Of a stretch of DNA of 64,000 bases, positions 10,713 through 21,330 are shown in pieces. This DNA is from Pollenia angustigena (Eukaryota; Arthropoda; Insecta; Diptera; Polleniidae): positions 112,059,284 through 112,123,283 of the forward strand of contig OV884057.1 of NCBI GenBank assembly GCA_930367215.1, read 5' to 3'. Both the position numbers and the translations under genes were made by a program. Below the pieces are notes generated by a model, which did not search any database, had not been told where the DNA came from, and saw only the letters and a program-made list of their open reading frames with translations. The stretch's first letter is position 1. Each line of letters opens with the position of its first letter.

Positions 10713-11272
10713 AATTTATGTATGTTGAAATTTTATTTTATTTTGAATGTTTATTTCTCCGTCTTAAATTTGAATACGTAAGAGATCCGAAATAGGCGTA
10801 TCCGATAAATTATGGCGGTATTTATTTAATATTATTTTTAAAAATGAAAAAGAAAAGTGGAACCAAACATTGAGTACAATTTGTATATTTCATTTTTTAA
10901 TTTGGGATATTTTTCATCAGGAATTTGTTTCCAATCACAAACCATACATACGGGATCGCCGTTCATTGTTTTCAATAAAAAAAAGCAATTGCTCCCAAGC
11001 TTTATTAAATATATTTTTTTTAGTGTACATGAGTGAGAGAAAGCGTCAGTGTGAGTTTTTTTATGGTTTTTGTAGCACAATGTGCACAGAAAATGAAGAT
11101 TTGGATTACACTGCTATAGATATATTTTAGATAAATTGTAAGGAACATCCATTTATATCAGAACCGCCATCATTGTTTTTTTTTTATAAACTTATAAATT
11201 TATATTTACTTTATATAAATTTTCTAAAAAAACGTTTTAAGAAATACTTTTCAACAAAAAAAAAAAAAAGTT

Positions 11273-11511
11273 GAGCTAAATTTGAGTTATGTATTTTATA
11301 AAGCTTTTTTTGTAATAGCTCTATTCCTTATATTTTGTAGAAATTACTTTATACACTACCAGACTATTATACTGTATTTTCTTGTTACATTTTACCTTAG
11401 CTTTCCTTTGGACAGCAATGAAGTATATTTACAATTATTAGACACCAGCAGAATGTAATGCATTATCTGGCCCGCTACGGCCTTCGTAAGCATTCGTTGT
11501 GTCACACTGGA
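11273..11511 (+). repeat. Partial unit of the ~389-bp satellite
   Basis: It matches the satellite units at 44346-44722 and 49798-51062 (gtattttataaagct, acactaccagacta, cagcagaatgtaatgcat, ggcccgctacggccttcg). It is diverged and stands alone here. Confidence 0.75.
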
Positions 11512-11628
11512 TATTTTTTTCTTTAATAATTTATTTTTATTATTGAATCTTTCTTATCGAAACTTACAATATGTATTCAAATCTTAATTCTACTTGTTTT
11601 TTATTAGTTGTTACCAATGTAACCACTA

Positions 11629-11895
11629 AGTGGTGGTTCACACAGGTCAAGTTTGACTCTTCAAGTTTTGAGCTTTTAGGAGAGAGGGGTAAAGAGAATG
11701 GAAGGGGGTACATACTTGACCGTACCAGTCAGTTTTGTATTTTTCTTTTCTTTTTTCATCCGTAATATAATAAAAAGCTACAAAGTTGAAGGAAAAGAAA
11801 ACAAAAATTAATTTTGTGCATGAACGTGAACGCAAGTTCAAAAGAAAATTTAAATAAAACTGTTCAAGTAAACTTGACCTGTGTGAACCGGCACT
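11629..11895. mobile_element. Palindromic MITE (family GGTTCACA), copy 1
   Basis: Inverted ends read AGTGGTGGTTCACACAGG and, on the reverse strand, AGTGCCGGTTCACACAGG, with the repeat continuing into GTCAAGTTT. It is the same family as 22515-22658. The reading frames in it are chance. Confidence 0.75.
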
Positions 11896-11954
11896 AACTG
11901 CTGTATTCAAATTTTAAAAATGTGTTCTTGTTAGGCTCAAAGTATCGGTTCTTT

Positions 11955-12113
11955 TTAGCCTCTGGGGCCCTCGAACTGAAGCAGACCCCGAGCGAGGTAG
12001 TTAGGGTGGGCCATTAGTTTATCGATGTAGTTAATTGAATATTTTTTAATTTCCTCCTGGATAGTGGGGACGTTGAGATCTCTGTGGATAATATCATTAC
12101 GTATATACCAGTC
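11955..12113 (-). pseudogene. Jockey ORF2 C-terminal fragment
   Basis: The minus strand encodes 52 residues ending at a stop: WYIRNDIIHRDLNVP then EEIKKYSINYIDKLMAHPN. This matches the conserved end of Jockey-clade ORF2 proteins (the stretch after '..NAPWYV'). It is truncated at the junction near 12113. It may belong to a third Jockey copy. Confidence 0.75.
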
Positions 12114-12193
12114 TTAAAATTCTTTTATTACAAAAATCTTTTTTAAAAACAACTTCCAAATTTTTGCGTTTTACGTTTGCGATTTCCAGCACA

Positions 12194-12248
12194 CCCCTGA
12201 TAAAGTTACCTTCGAACGGAAATAATTCCCAGTTTCTATTTGTTAAAA
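12194..12248 (-). repeat. Short fragment of the ~389-bp satellite
   Basis: The stretch aagttaccttcgaacggaaat...cccagtttctatttgtta matches the start of the satellite unit in its minus orientation. Confidence 0.6.
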
Positions 12249-12319
12249 TTGTTTTTTAAACAATTTAATTTGTTTTTTTTTGGAAAAAAAGTTTTTGGAT
12301 TTTTTTTTAAACTAAAATT

Positions 12320-12543
12320 CAAGGCGAATTTATTACAGGTGGTCTTAAAAGCCCTGCTGATATTAGATAAATCACTGTTGGATGTCAAAATTTTGTTTAT
12401 TCTCTTTTATTATCTTTGTTTCTGTTTTGTTTAATTTCTGTTTTTGACATTGTACAATGATTTTACAAAAACAAATTGCTTGTGGTTTTTGTACGAGTTG
12501 TACTTGTTGTAGTACCGAGATTACCTGGGATGAATTCGCCTTG
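12320..12543. mobile_element. 224-bp hAT-like MITE (CAAGGCGAATT family), copy 1
   Basis: The ends are CAAGGCGAATT and AATTCGCCTTG, and a perfect 8-bp duplication CTAAAATT lies at 12312-12319 and 12544-12551. An 8-bp duplication with CARNG-type ends fits the hAT superfamily. It is nearly the same as 28389-28886 without the nested insert. It lies just upstream of the DUF229 exon. Confidence 0.9.
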
Positions 12544-12721
12544 CTAAAATTTTGTTTTTAAAGAAATTTTTTTTTTTCCGATTCAAAGTAAACACAGAAA
12601 AAAAATATTCCTTTTTTCACACACAAAAATTTTTTATTAAAAAAATAAAATTTAATTTAATTTTGTTTTCCGTTCGTATGTAATTTCCTTGAATTGACCT
12701 TAAAAAAATAATAGTTATCGT

Positions 12722-12738
12722 TTCTTTTTGTTTTCTAG
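12722..12738 (+). promoter_or_regulatory. 3' splice site before the DUF229 coding exon
   Basis: A pyrimidine-rich run ending TTGTTTTCTAG, followed by AGG, is a good splice acceptor. It implies at least one upstream exon, probably 5' untranslated, because the first in-frame ATG (12767) lies 28 bases inside this exon. I could not locate the donor exon. Confidence 0.6.
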
Positions 12739-12766
12739 AGGAAAATATCTGTTGGATCCACCATAC

Positions 12767-14857
12767 ATGACGAACCGTGATTTGCAGTTCTACTATAATA
12801 TGACCAAGAAGCGAAAGCACTTTAAAAAGATTATAATCGTTGTTCTGTGTATTTGTTTCTTTTCTTACATTTTCATTGATTTTAATTTAAAAACGAAACT
12901 GATACATTTACGAGATCGCTTTGAGTTTATTGCACGCATTGATGCTGACTATAATATTAGCCAGGCATATTTTATTGATTTGCCCGGCTGTCGTATGCCT
13001 TACTTTCCCGTCACCGACGACAATATTATCCAATTCATGTATAAGCCGAGAAACTTTTTTTGCAAAAAAGCCTTATTGTGCACCAGTGATGTTGGTGGCG
13101 CAGTCCTCATTTTGAACATGAACAAAAAGGAAATATATGATTCATATGGAATACAAGACTTATCAGATTTCTCTTGTAACTACACAGAAATACGGCGCAT
13201 AAACGATCAACACAATCAATATTTGGAGCCAATACCATTTCAGCTGGCCTACAATAAAAATGTTTCTATTAAAGCGGGCATAGAATTCCTAATGGTCGAG
13301 TGCTGGCATAAACGTAGTGAAGAAAACATTATCTACAAGGACTTTCACTTTTTTGTCACAGACAGTATTGCTGCAAATGCAGTAACAAACATTACTAATA
13401 TAGATGAATTGGTGTTGGTGTCCGAAAACAATTCGAATTCATCTCGTCCTAAAACAAAAAATCATACCACAGACCAGAAGGGCCAACGTCTCTCGGTTAT
13501 GATCCTGGGCATGGACAGTGTATCGCATTTGAATTTCCTGAGACAAATGCGTTCAAGTGCATCATACATACACAAACTAAATTACATTGAATTTTGGGGC
13601 TATAATAAAGTCGGCGATAACACATACCCCAACTTAATGCCAGTTTTAACAGGCTTTGACGAAGATGAGGTAGCCATATCGTGTCTAGGTCCGCCTGCAA
13701 AAATTTCATTTAGTGTTTATGACAACTGTTCTCTAATATGGAAGCGATACAAGGAAGCTGGTTACAAAACGATATACGCTGAAGATGTAGGTGCTTTAAG
13801 TCTTTTCAATTGGCGGCATTCAGGTTTCAAAAAGCCTCCTACCGATTACTATCTGCGTCCCATACTTCTCGAAATGGAACGACACATTAGTTGTGAGAAG
13901 CGATTCAATGTCGCTCTCTGCATGGGTGGACGCCGAACAGCCGATGTGTTGCTTGAATATATACGTAAACTGATACCGGTAATGAAGAAAGAAGACTTCT
14001 TCGCCTTTTTTTGGACGGTTGCTATGACCCATGATCTTTTCAATATGCCAATGTTGTTCGATGAAGATATAAAACATCTTTTAAAAAAATTTGACACAAA
14101 TGGAATTCTCGATCGCACTGTTATATTTTTAATGAGCGATCATGGAATAAGATGGGGATCGTTCCGTAAAACGTATCAGGGTATGATGGAAGAGCGCCTG
14201 CCACTTCTTATAGCTTTGTATCCTCCGTGGTTTAAGCAAAAGTATCCGAAAGCTGTAGCCAACTTAGAAACTAATGCAAAACGCTTATCAACGCCTTACG
14301 ATCTTCATGCCACGATGTTAGATCTTCTCGACTTACATAAGCTAAGTGGCAAACAGTTGATGAAACGCATTGCTGAGCTAAACGATCCTGATACGAGCTT
14401 GCCACGGAGTATTAGTCTCTTTTTGCCCATTTCTAAAAGTCGTACTTGCGAAAATGCCTACATTGCGTCACACTGGTGCAGTTGTCATCAGCGCCAAGAA
14501 TTACCCACCAATGACGGCCGAGTACAACGAGCTGCCCGTTACATTGTTAAATTAATTAACGATCGCCTGAAAGATCATCCGCAATGTCGTGTGCTGTATT
14601 TAAACTCTATAACTGATGCTACTGTAGCAGCCCCTCACCATAAAATCGTCAAAGAATTGGGTATTAGTGATTATTCAATTGATATAACATTGCGTCTGCA
14701 GACTAAGCCCGGACTTGGGCTATTCGAGTCGACAGTCAGAATGTCAAGTTTTAGCACTGCATTGACAGGCACTATTAGTCGCATAAATCTCTACAGCAGC
14801 CAAAGTTACTGCATCGATGATTATGCCTTGAAAATGTTTTGCTATTGTCACAGATAA
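12767..14857 (+). CDS. DUF229 family sulfatase-like membrane protein
   Basis: This is a single coding exon of 696 residues with no breaks. A short basic N-terminus (TKKRKHFKK) is followed by one hydrophobic segment at about residues 22-38, giving a type II signal-anchor topology with a large lumenal or outside domain. N-glycosylation sequons (about 63, 138, 165 and 208) fit that side. The domain is DUF229, part of the alkaline phosphatase/sulfatase-like fold: LGMDSVSHLNF (248-258), GDNTYPNLMPVLTG (283-296), AGYKTIYAEDVG (331-342), MTHD (420-423) and the metal-site-like MSDHGIRWGS (456-465). A Cys-rich CSCHQR segment follows. The reaction and substrate of this family are not established, so none is claimed. 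The start is ATG 12767; the open frame upstream uses no ATG and crosses a splice acceptor. Confident family call. Confidence 0.93.
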   Translation: MTNRDLQFYYNMTKKRKHFKKIIIVVLCICFFSYIFIDFNLKTKLIHLRDRFEFIARIDADYNISQAYFIDLPGCRMPYFPVTDDNIIQFMYKPRNFFCKKALLCTSDVGGAVLILNMNKKEIYDSYGIQDLSDFSCNYTEIRRINDQHNQYLEPIPFQLAYNKNVSIKAGIEFLMVECWHKRSEENIIYKDFHFFVTDSIAANAVTNITNIDELVLVSENNSNSSRPKTKNHTTDQKGQRLSVMILGMDSVSHLNFLRQMRSSASYIHKLNYIEFWGYNKVGDNTYPNLMPVLTGFDEDEVAISCLGPPAKISFSVYDNCSLIWKRYKEAGYKTIYAEDVGALSLFNWRHSGFKKPPTDYYLRPILLEMERHISCEKRFNVALCMGGRRTADVLLEYIRKLIPVMKKEDFFAFFWTVAMTHDLFNMPMLFDEDIKHLLKKFDTNGILDRTVIFLMSDHGIRWGSFRKTYQGMMEERLPLLIALYPPWFKQKYPKAVANLETNAKRLSTPYDLHATMLDLLDLHKLSGKQLMKRIAELNDPDTSLPRSISLFLPISKSRTCENAYIASHWCSCHQRQELPTNDGRVQRAARYIVKLINDRLKDHPQCRVLYLNSITDATVAAPHHKIVKELGISDYSIDITLRLQTKPGLGLFESTVRMSSFSTALTGTISRINLYSSQSYCIDDYALKMFCYCHR

Positions 14858-15035
14858 ATGTTAGAACTACTAATTTGTTACACACTACTTGACCCAAATT
14901 GGGTTATACTGATACAATAATCAAAAATTTTGTAGTAAATTATTATATTTTTTTTTTAATTTACGGAATTCGCGCAAAGCAAGACTTATTATAAAAACTT
15001 TAAATTGTACTAAAGCTTTAAATTAAGTAAATTTA

Positions 15036-15041
15036 AATAAA
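15036..15041 (+). terminator. Poly(A) signal of the DUF229 gene
   Basis: An AATAAA hexamer lies 179 bases after the DUF229 stop codon, in AT-rich sequence. It is the best-placed candidate for 3' end formation. Confidence 0.5.
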
Positions 15042-15420
15042 AAAACAATAATACGCGCTAAAGGCCGTACTCTATAACTATAGTATAAAAATATGTATTT
15101 ATTTTTCTTATATCGATGGTTTTTACTAAAACAAAAAAGCGTTTTTTATATTCTGGTTGAATTTGCTTTATTCCGGGGGATCAAGTATAAGATTTGTTAT
15201 ATCTTTATATTTAACCTTCCTATATCCGCGTGTGGGTCTGAGAAACCGACGAAATGCTTTTCTTTGCATAGTCATTTTTCCAGAAACGCTAGAAAGTTGA
15301 GTTTGCAAAAGTTAATTTTTGTAAAGTATAGTTTAGTTATTTGATTATATCTTCAACTTTAAAAAAACTGTATCTGCCAAGCTTTCGGTCTGAAAGACCG
15401 AAGGTGAAGGCTTGATGTTT

Positions 15421-15669
15421 TTAGAGATTCTGCTCTTCCATGCGAGTTTTGAGAAGAGTGAAAAACTGATATGCCGTTGTCATCAACTAATGAAAAAGAA
15501 AATATTCGGGAATCCACAACATACAAAAACTGTTAGAAAAACTTACATTATAAAAACTGTCCATAGAAATCATAAAGAACTTAAAAGCTGTTAAATGAGC
15601 TGGTTTCTGAGAACGGGCAATAGCCAAACTCAACATGCGCTGATAACGTATATCAGCCATATACCATTG
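15421..15669 (-). CDS. Odorant receptor (7tm_6), last two coding exons
   Basis: Two minus-strand exons, 15669-15547 (41 codons) and 15486-15421 (21 codons plus TAA), are joined by a 60-bp intron with GTAAGT donor and TTTTCATTAG acceptor, phase 0. The first exon follows a strong acceptor (TTTTTTTCTTTGCCCAG). The protein reads WYMADIRYQRMLSLAIARSQ, then KPAHLTAF, FMISMDSFYN and, across the splice, LMTTAYQFFTLLKT. This is the classic C-terminus of insect odorant receptors, including the last transmembrane helix and the Y.FFTLL signature. These form ligand-gated cation channels with Orco in olfactory neurons. The gene runs tail to tail with DUF229. Upstream exons were not found; a piggyBac derivative (15841-18035) sits right upstream, so intactness is unknown. 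Confidence 0.85.
15487..15546 (-). other. Intron between odorant receptor terminal exons
   Basis: This 60-bp intron has GTAAGT donor (minus strand, 15546-15541) and a TTTTTCATTAG acceptor. The length is typical for flies. Removing it joins DSFYN to LMTTAY in frame. Confidence 0.85.
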
Positions 15670-15840
15670 CTGGGCAAAGAAAAAAAGTCCCGTTAAGTTA
15701 TAATTCTTAAGGAGCTCTCAGACTTGTTAATTTTTGGAATACTTTTTCCTAAACGAAGCTTAGTGTTGTTGCGCCAACCCTGCTGAAGAGACTATGGAAA
15801 ATCTTAACTTTCTTTGTAATCCATTTTGCACTACTATTAA
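15670..15840. other. Region upstream of the recognised receptor exons
   Basis: No further receptor exon was recognised. The minus strand has a short open stretch before the acceptor (ELLKNYNLTGLFFFA) preceded by an in-frame stop. It is most likely intron. Confidence 0.5.
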
Positions 15841-16145
15841 CCCATTAAAGACTGACCCCCGATTTTCTGGTCAGATTTTGATGAAATTTCACACATTTTA
15901 TATTATGGGCATTTATATTGACATTGCGTTTTTTTTTTTACCTGTCAAACCTTGGCCCCTAGACCATGGGTATTTTTCTACCCACTTCGCTATTAAAGAG
16001 TTCTAAAATACAAGATTTTTTGGAAAAAAAATTAAAAACTTATTTATTGCATGCATTAATGTGAAAGTTGTGTGCTTACTTCACTATGTACGTAGAAAGG
16101 AAGGAAAAGGAAGAAGTACCTTCAAGAAGGGTTTTGAATTCTTTG

Positions 16146-16997
16146 TAAAGGGTGGTTAAATTTTAAGGGCCGATGTTGATTTTAAATAAAACACAAATTA
16201 TCGTCATTTCTTTTTAGTATGATAATATTGGTATGATTCAATTATGTATGGAACAAAATATCGGCCAAATGGCCGCCGCGACCTCCATCCGATGGTCCAA
16301 ATTTTATATGACGCTGAGGCATAATTGAGGTTCTATGCCGTAAATGTGCCGAATTATCTCTTCCTTTAGCTCTTGATTGTTGCTGGCTTATCGACGTACA
16401 CATTTTCTTTCAAATACCCCCAAAGAAAAAAGACCAACGGTGTCAATTCTCATCATCTTGGCGGCCAATTGACATCGCCACCACGTGAGATTGCACGGCC
16501 ATTGAATTTGTCGCGCAAAAGAGCCTCAGTTTCGTTAGCCAAGTGGCACCCTCCTGTTGAAACCACATATCATCCACACCCATATCTTCCAATTCGGGCC
16601 ATAACAAATTCGTTATCATCTCACGATAGCGAACACCATTCACAGTAACTGCCTGACCGGCTTCTTTTTGGAAAAAAAGACCCAATGATGCCGCCAGCTC
16701 AAAACCGCTCCAAACAGTCAATCTTTGTGGGTGGCAATCACTCTTGGATTATCATTCGCCAAAATACGGCAATTCTGCTTATTGACGAATCCACTGAGGT
16801 GAAAATGTGCCTCAATACTGAAGCTGATATGCATTTTGATTTGAACGCCCACTTTCATAATAAGCCTGAATAACTTTAACGCGTTGCTCGATTGTGTATC
16901 TTTCCATGGTTCAAATTGAGCTAGTCTAAAATTGAGAAATGTCAAATGAAATGCAGAAAAAAACTTGACGTGTAGGTGTGGTTCACATTCAACATCG
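16146..16997 (-). mobile_element. Degenerate mariner, copy 1
   Basis: On the minus strand a start MERYTIEQRVKVIQAYYESG (16907 down) is followed, after an internal deletion, by HFHLSGFVNKQNCRIL, then TVW.GF..AA, GQAVTVNGVRYREMI and WPELEDMGVDDMWFQQEGAT. The last should contain the second catalytic Asp, which is Glu here, or an adjacent change. The 3' end reaches VYVDKPATI-like residues near 16370. The inverted ends share GGGCCGATGTTGA; the right end has lost ~17 bases. Several frameshifts; inactive. Confidence 0.85.
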
Positions 16998-17282
16998 GCC
17001 CTTTACAAGGCCTGCTCGCTCCATTCCATACTTATATCTTTTTACACACGTTGGCATTGCTCTCGCTTCTTTCACAGTTACATAAAATGGTAACGCGATA
17101 AAAACAAATTATTCTTTTGCTTGTGCATAGAAGCGAATGTAGAATGTGTATCTTATATTTTATACGAAAGAGCCGAGGACTTCTTACTAATGCTTTGGAT
17201 TCTTGTATAGTGTATGCCTGGAAATTACATTGCATGCTAAGAACAGCTAAGGATATCCAATCATGAATTAATTTTATTTCGT

Positions 17283-17540
17283 GTGAGCGTTGTTGAAGCT
17301 TTGGTTACAATTCCTAATAATAATGTTCGTGTAAAAGAAAAAGTTGTCACAAATGCACAAGAAATGGCAAAGCGCATGGATAACTTTGACCATATGATAA
17401 GCCAAATTATTAAGCGTGGCCGTTGTGGACAATGTGTAGCGAAAGTTTCACACATTGTACAATCCACATTGTACAAAATGGAAATTTAAGTTACACCCAA
17501 GGGCTTGTTTTGCACAGTTTCATTATTCTAATAATCGAGC
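17283..17540 (+). pseudogene. piggyBac transposase C-terminal remnant
   Basis: The frame reads NFDHMISQIIKRGRCGQC, then after a frame change KLHPRACFAQFHYSNN. This matches the cysteine-rich zinc-binding end of piggyBac transposases (compare NLCFTSEKNCFAEFHQN at 43629), which contacts the element ends. Only about the last 80 residues remain and the catalytic core is absent. Confidence 0.75.
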
Positions 17541-18184
17541 ACGAGTGATATTTATTTCTTTATTTTTTACTAATAAATAGTTCATTTTACATAAAACAAC
17601 GCATTTTTACTTGCCAACAAATTAAAGAAAATAATATGTGTTTTGAACCCTCTGACAGCGAAGTGGGTATTTAAATACCCATGCCATTGAATCAAACCTG
17701 TAGTCAACGTTATTGGCCCAACTTAGCAAATATTTTTTTCTAATACAGAGCAAACCTAAGGCTATAAGTCACCAAGAGGGTTTTCGAATTTTCCACTCTC
17801 CCAATTTTCCAGAGCCGTTGTCGTTCTCTTTTTCCAAATATTAAAATTTGCTAACCTATAAGCCGCTAACTTACTCAATTAAAGGGGGAAAAATTTAGCT
17901 TAAAAAATTTGTTTAAGTAGTCCCATCCTTTCTTTATATTTCTGTAAAAACCAATTTCCGATACCTTTAACATGAAGTTAGCCAGAACGAAGGCTCTGTT
18001 TTTGGGTATTTAAATACCCATCCGTCCTTAATGGGTTAAGTTTCTTTTGGAATTAAATAATCATTTTTAATTATAGATTATGATGAATGCATTAGATTAC
18101 AAAGTGTATTTATTTTAATCAATATACCATTCACAACAGGTGGAAAGGTGGAAAGGGTGTATGTTTATTGATGGCGCTTAATAT

Positions 18185-18569
18185 AAAAAAGGCGTAACTC
18201 AATTTTTTGTTTATTCTGGTAGTCAAATGCACCTTTCAGGGGGCTATAGTATAACAATGTTTGCAGCTTTTTATTAAAAATTCCATTAATTATTTTTTAT
18301 TGAAAATTATACGGATTTTTATATGTTTTTTCCTTTCGCTTTAAACCAGTGACGGGCACATTTGCAAATCCTATGTATGCGTGCATAGGCATAAAAATGC
18401 TTCTTGTGCGAGGTCGACACATGTACACTATAAACTTCTTTGTGTGGCTGTGACAATGTACGTTCGGCTGTTGCTTTGTTGTTATTTCGTCAACACAAGC
18501 ATAAATGTGATAGTATGTGTGTGCCCTTCACTGCTTTAAACTAACAAAAAATCGAGTTACGCCTTTTTA
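18185..18569. mobile_element. 385-bp MITE (AAAAAGGCGTAACTC ends)
   Basis: Inverted ends AAAAAGGCGTAACTC...GAGTTACGCCTTTTT continue imperfectly into CAATTTTTTGTT. No coding sequence. The target duplication is not clear. Confidence 0.7.
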
Positions 18570-18597
18570 ATAATTATCCATCGATAGAGGTCTGTCA

Positions 18598-18790
18598 TTT
18601 AATTTACAGTTTATACAATGTTGATATAAGACCCAAAAACGTATGCATACATGTAAATATATTCTGTGTCCTTCTGGATAGCGAAATTAATTTAACGAGG
18701 TCTGACTGTCCGTGTGTTGGTTGAGATGGGGGTTTAAAAGACCATTGATACGATGGGAATACATATGTATTTATGTATATCACATGCATA
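18598..18790. repeat. Decayed DINE-like fragment
   Basis: It shares gtttatacaatgttgatata with 1859-1885 (reverse complement) and has the phrases tatattctgtgtccttctgg and gtctgactgtccgtgtg, as in DINE-1-like repeats. It is diverged. Confidence 0.45.
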
Positions 18791-19931
18791 TGTTCATACT
18801 ACGGAAAAGTTTGCTACTGAAATTCTGCCAGATCAGGACAAAAACGGCAAAGATATGAGCAAAAAACACAACTGGCCCTAATGCTCACACCAAAAACTCT
18901 ACTTTTTTAGGACACAGACCAACAAAATGAAGTTTTTTTGTGTTAATCCGAACAGATAAGTTATTTCTAATTCTTTCAGTCGATACTGAAGGAATCGAAA
19001 TTATTTTTTCAATGTTGTAAAAACTCAAAAAAATGCTTTACAGCACTGAAAAAATAATTTCGATTCGTTTAGTACAAGGCGAATTCATACAAGGTGGCCT
19101 TATTTTGAAAACGTTTTACAACACTGTAAAATATTTTAACGTTGTGTAAAAAATGCAAACAAATATTTGATTTTGTTTTTATATTAAATTGTGTTTTTTT
19201 GAAATGTTATAACTTAAAAAAATTTTAAATTTCACAATTTTAATCGAAAATTATAGAATTTAGTTTGGATTCCCCAGAACCAACAGGACGGTATATCATT
19301 TTGACACAAGGTTAGTAATCAGCTGTTGCTTACGTAGCAAGATAAGTTCACCTGGTGTTAAATCGCCTAGGTTTAGTATCCACAAAAAAAAAAAGAAATA
19401 AAATTTCTTAAAAGCACAGTGGAATAACAGGTACTCACATTAAACATCTGTCTTGTCTGATCTGATACTACCAAAACAAATATCACCAGGACTCAATAGC
19501 TCCTAGACTTAAGACCTGCACGAGTGTATCAGTAAGTATTGTTGAAACAGATAGACCAGATATATATCTGTTACTACTGATATAAATGAGAGAATGAGTG
19601 TAACTGATATTGTATGGTTTTGCTTTTGCCCACTCACCATATCTTAAAAACAAAAACAGATGCTTATGGTTTTGGATTGAGTGTGTCATAACATTTTTTT
19701 TTTTTGCTTACAAATATCTGTTGTCACCATAAGTATTTCTACAATATCTGTGGTAATCTGTTGTATTTTTAAATATTGTTGGCGAGTTGATGAAAATAAG
19801 AGAGTTTGTAAAAATTTGTATAAGATCTCAACATGGGGTGCCAGATGGTTTTAGTAAAAAATCGGCATATTTTCAAAAAGAAATCGGAAATCAAATTATG
19901 AAAAAACGGCAAATTAAAATTACTGTTTTAC
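18791..19931. other. Intergenic with small hairpin and a lone hAT end
   Basis: No gene recognised. 18989-19071 is a small palindrome (cgaaattattttttca ... tgaaaaaataatttcg). At 19077 the hAT-type end caaggcgaattcat occurs without a visible partner, suggesting a truncated copy. The rest is AT-rich. Confidence 0.45.
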
Positions 19932-20840
19932 CCTGCCTTTACACATGTAAGTAGTGGCATGCCACTACTGTATACGTATTATCAAAGGAAATTTGTTCGA
20001 AATAGTCGAATCTCATGCCATTGGCTTTTGTGTTTACATATGCCACTGCGAGTTCATTTTCAAAATGTCAACTTGAGCAAGTTTGTTTACTTCTCAAATT
20101 AAAAAAAGGGACCGGAAAACAAAATAGAGTTACCGAGTTAATCATATTGGCACATTTTTAGGGAAATTTTTTCATTTATTTATATAAGCATTATTTAAAC
20201 AATATTAATGCTCTTTAATTAACAAACTTGCTTTTATTAATGCGCGTTTCAAAAAATTTATCATAATAATACATTTAACAAGTTAAAACATAATTTACAA
20301 TTTTACAACAATCCAGCAAATTTGCATTAAATTTTTAAAAGGGTAACATTGCTTATCGTTTTGACATTAACCCTGCGGCCACACGATCAAGTTGTTCTTG
20401 ATAGTCTTTTACATATACAGCTTGTCAAAATGTACATAAATTGAAAGCTGTAACGTAGCCTGCACTCAATTTGTAAGCAATTTACTTCCAAGATATCAAC
20501 AACAACACAATTTATAAAGACAAACTTGTACTCAGCTGTTAAATTGAGAGTAATATTGCCAAACTAATGGAAAGGTGAAATTGAAAGCCATCTCGTGGTC
20601 AATTTAAAAATTGTGAGTGTGTTAGTAAAAAACTGAGAGTGTATTGCAAATTGAAAGGAATTGAAAGGTAAAACTTGATCGTGTGGCCACCAAGTTAGTG
20701 GCATGCAAGTGCCAAATTTCCACTCGCATGCAATTTTTGCTGCCACCGGAGCTGCCGTTGCGAAAAATGTGAGTGTATTAGTAAAAAAGTGTGAGTGTAT
20801 TGAGTTTTTCGAACTGGCAGTGGCATGTGTAAATGCTAGG
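19932..20840. mobile_element. Inverted-repeat element (CCTGCCTTTACACATG), copy 1
   Basis: Inverted ends CCTGCCTTTACACATG and, on the reverse strand, CCTAGCATTTACACATG enclose ~580 bp of own sequence. Shared blocks include ggcatgccactac, gtgagtgtattagtaaaaaa and gcatgcaagtgcc. The same element occurs in inverse orientation at 34977-36123. A MITE is nested at 20370-20694. No transposase. Confidence 0.75.
20370..20694. mobile_element. 325-bp MITE (GGCCACACGATCAAGTT) with TTA duplication
   Basis: Inverted ends share GGCCACACGATCAAGTT. TTA flanks both sides (20367-20369, 20695-20697). The homologous element at 34977-36123 has the empty site (gatatttagtggcatgc on its reverse strand), which proves insertion. 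The 3-bp TTA duplication fits PIF/Harbinger. Confidence 0.85.
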
Positions 20841-20989
20841 TTAAACACATAAAACATATTTTTAATGACAAAAACAACAAAGCAAAACCATTAACCATTA
20901 CATAATGCTTAAAAAAAAATAAATGTTTTATAAATAAATTTTATTTAATTAAAAAAGTACGGGGTATCTGATAGCAGATTTATATTTTC

Positions 20990-21330
20990 AAACTTAAATA
21001 AAAAATTTTATAATTGACACAAAGTTTTATTAAAAGCATTGAACGGTAGAATGGAAATGCGGATTTTATTTTTTAAAGAGTATGTCATCCACATGTCTTT
21101 TGTCGACTTGAACACACTGTTCAAAACGGAGCCTTGTTTTTCGAGAATTTAAAAAAATAAATGACCCAATTTTCTCATGCGTGGATAAGGCACACCAAAC
21201 ATTTATGCTGGAGCAATGTAAAGGTATTTGATGTTTCAATCGAGGGTTTTAGGTTCTTGGAGACCAGTAACGGTAGATTTGTTTGTTGACGTAGCGATTT
21301 AAGTGAAAATGAACTTTGAACAAAATTGTC
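20990..21330 (-). pseudogene. Mariner-like transposase fragment
   Basis: The minus strand encodes HFHLNRYVNKQIYRYWSPRT, then NVWCALSTHEKIGSFIF. This matches the mariner block (..DEAHF.L.G.VNKQN.R.W......VWC.L....IIGP.FF). One stop and frame shifts are present. No terminal repeats were found. Confidence 0.65.

Larger units (their letters stand above)
15841..18035 (+). mobile_element. Deleted piggyBac-family element, TTAA-flanked
   Basis: A perfect TTAA lies on both sides (15837-15840, 18036-18039), with ends CCCATTAAAGAC and GTCCTTAATGGG. Inside the ends is a second inverted pair, catgggtatt...tacccacttcgct. Together with a transposase C-terminal remnant at 17283-17540 this identifies a piggyBac-type element of 2195 bp. 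Most of it is deleted and a mariner relic is nested at 16146-16997. It lies just upstream of the odorant receptor exons. Confidence 0.85.

Noticed and set aside
12728..12766. Longer DUF229 open frame starting at 12728
   Set aside because: The codon there is TTG, not ATG, and a splice acceptor (TTTTCTAG) lies at 12731-12738 inside it, so this part is intron.
13497..14118. Minus-strand open frames of 70-89 codons
   Set aside because: They lie wholly within the DUF229 coding exon and show no family resemblance.
19300..19345. Possible upstream odorant receptor exon on the minus strand (GELILLR before a GTAAGC)
   Set aside because: Too short, wrong surrounding residues, and no acceptor; not distinguishable from chance.
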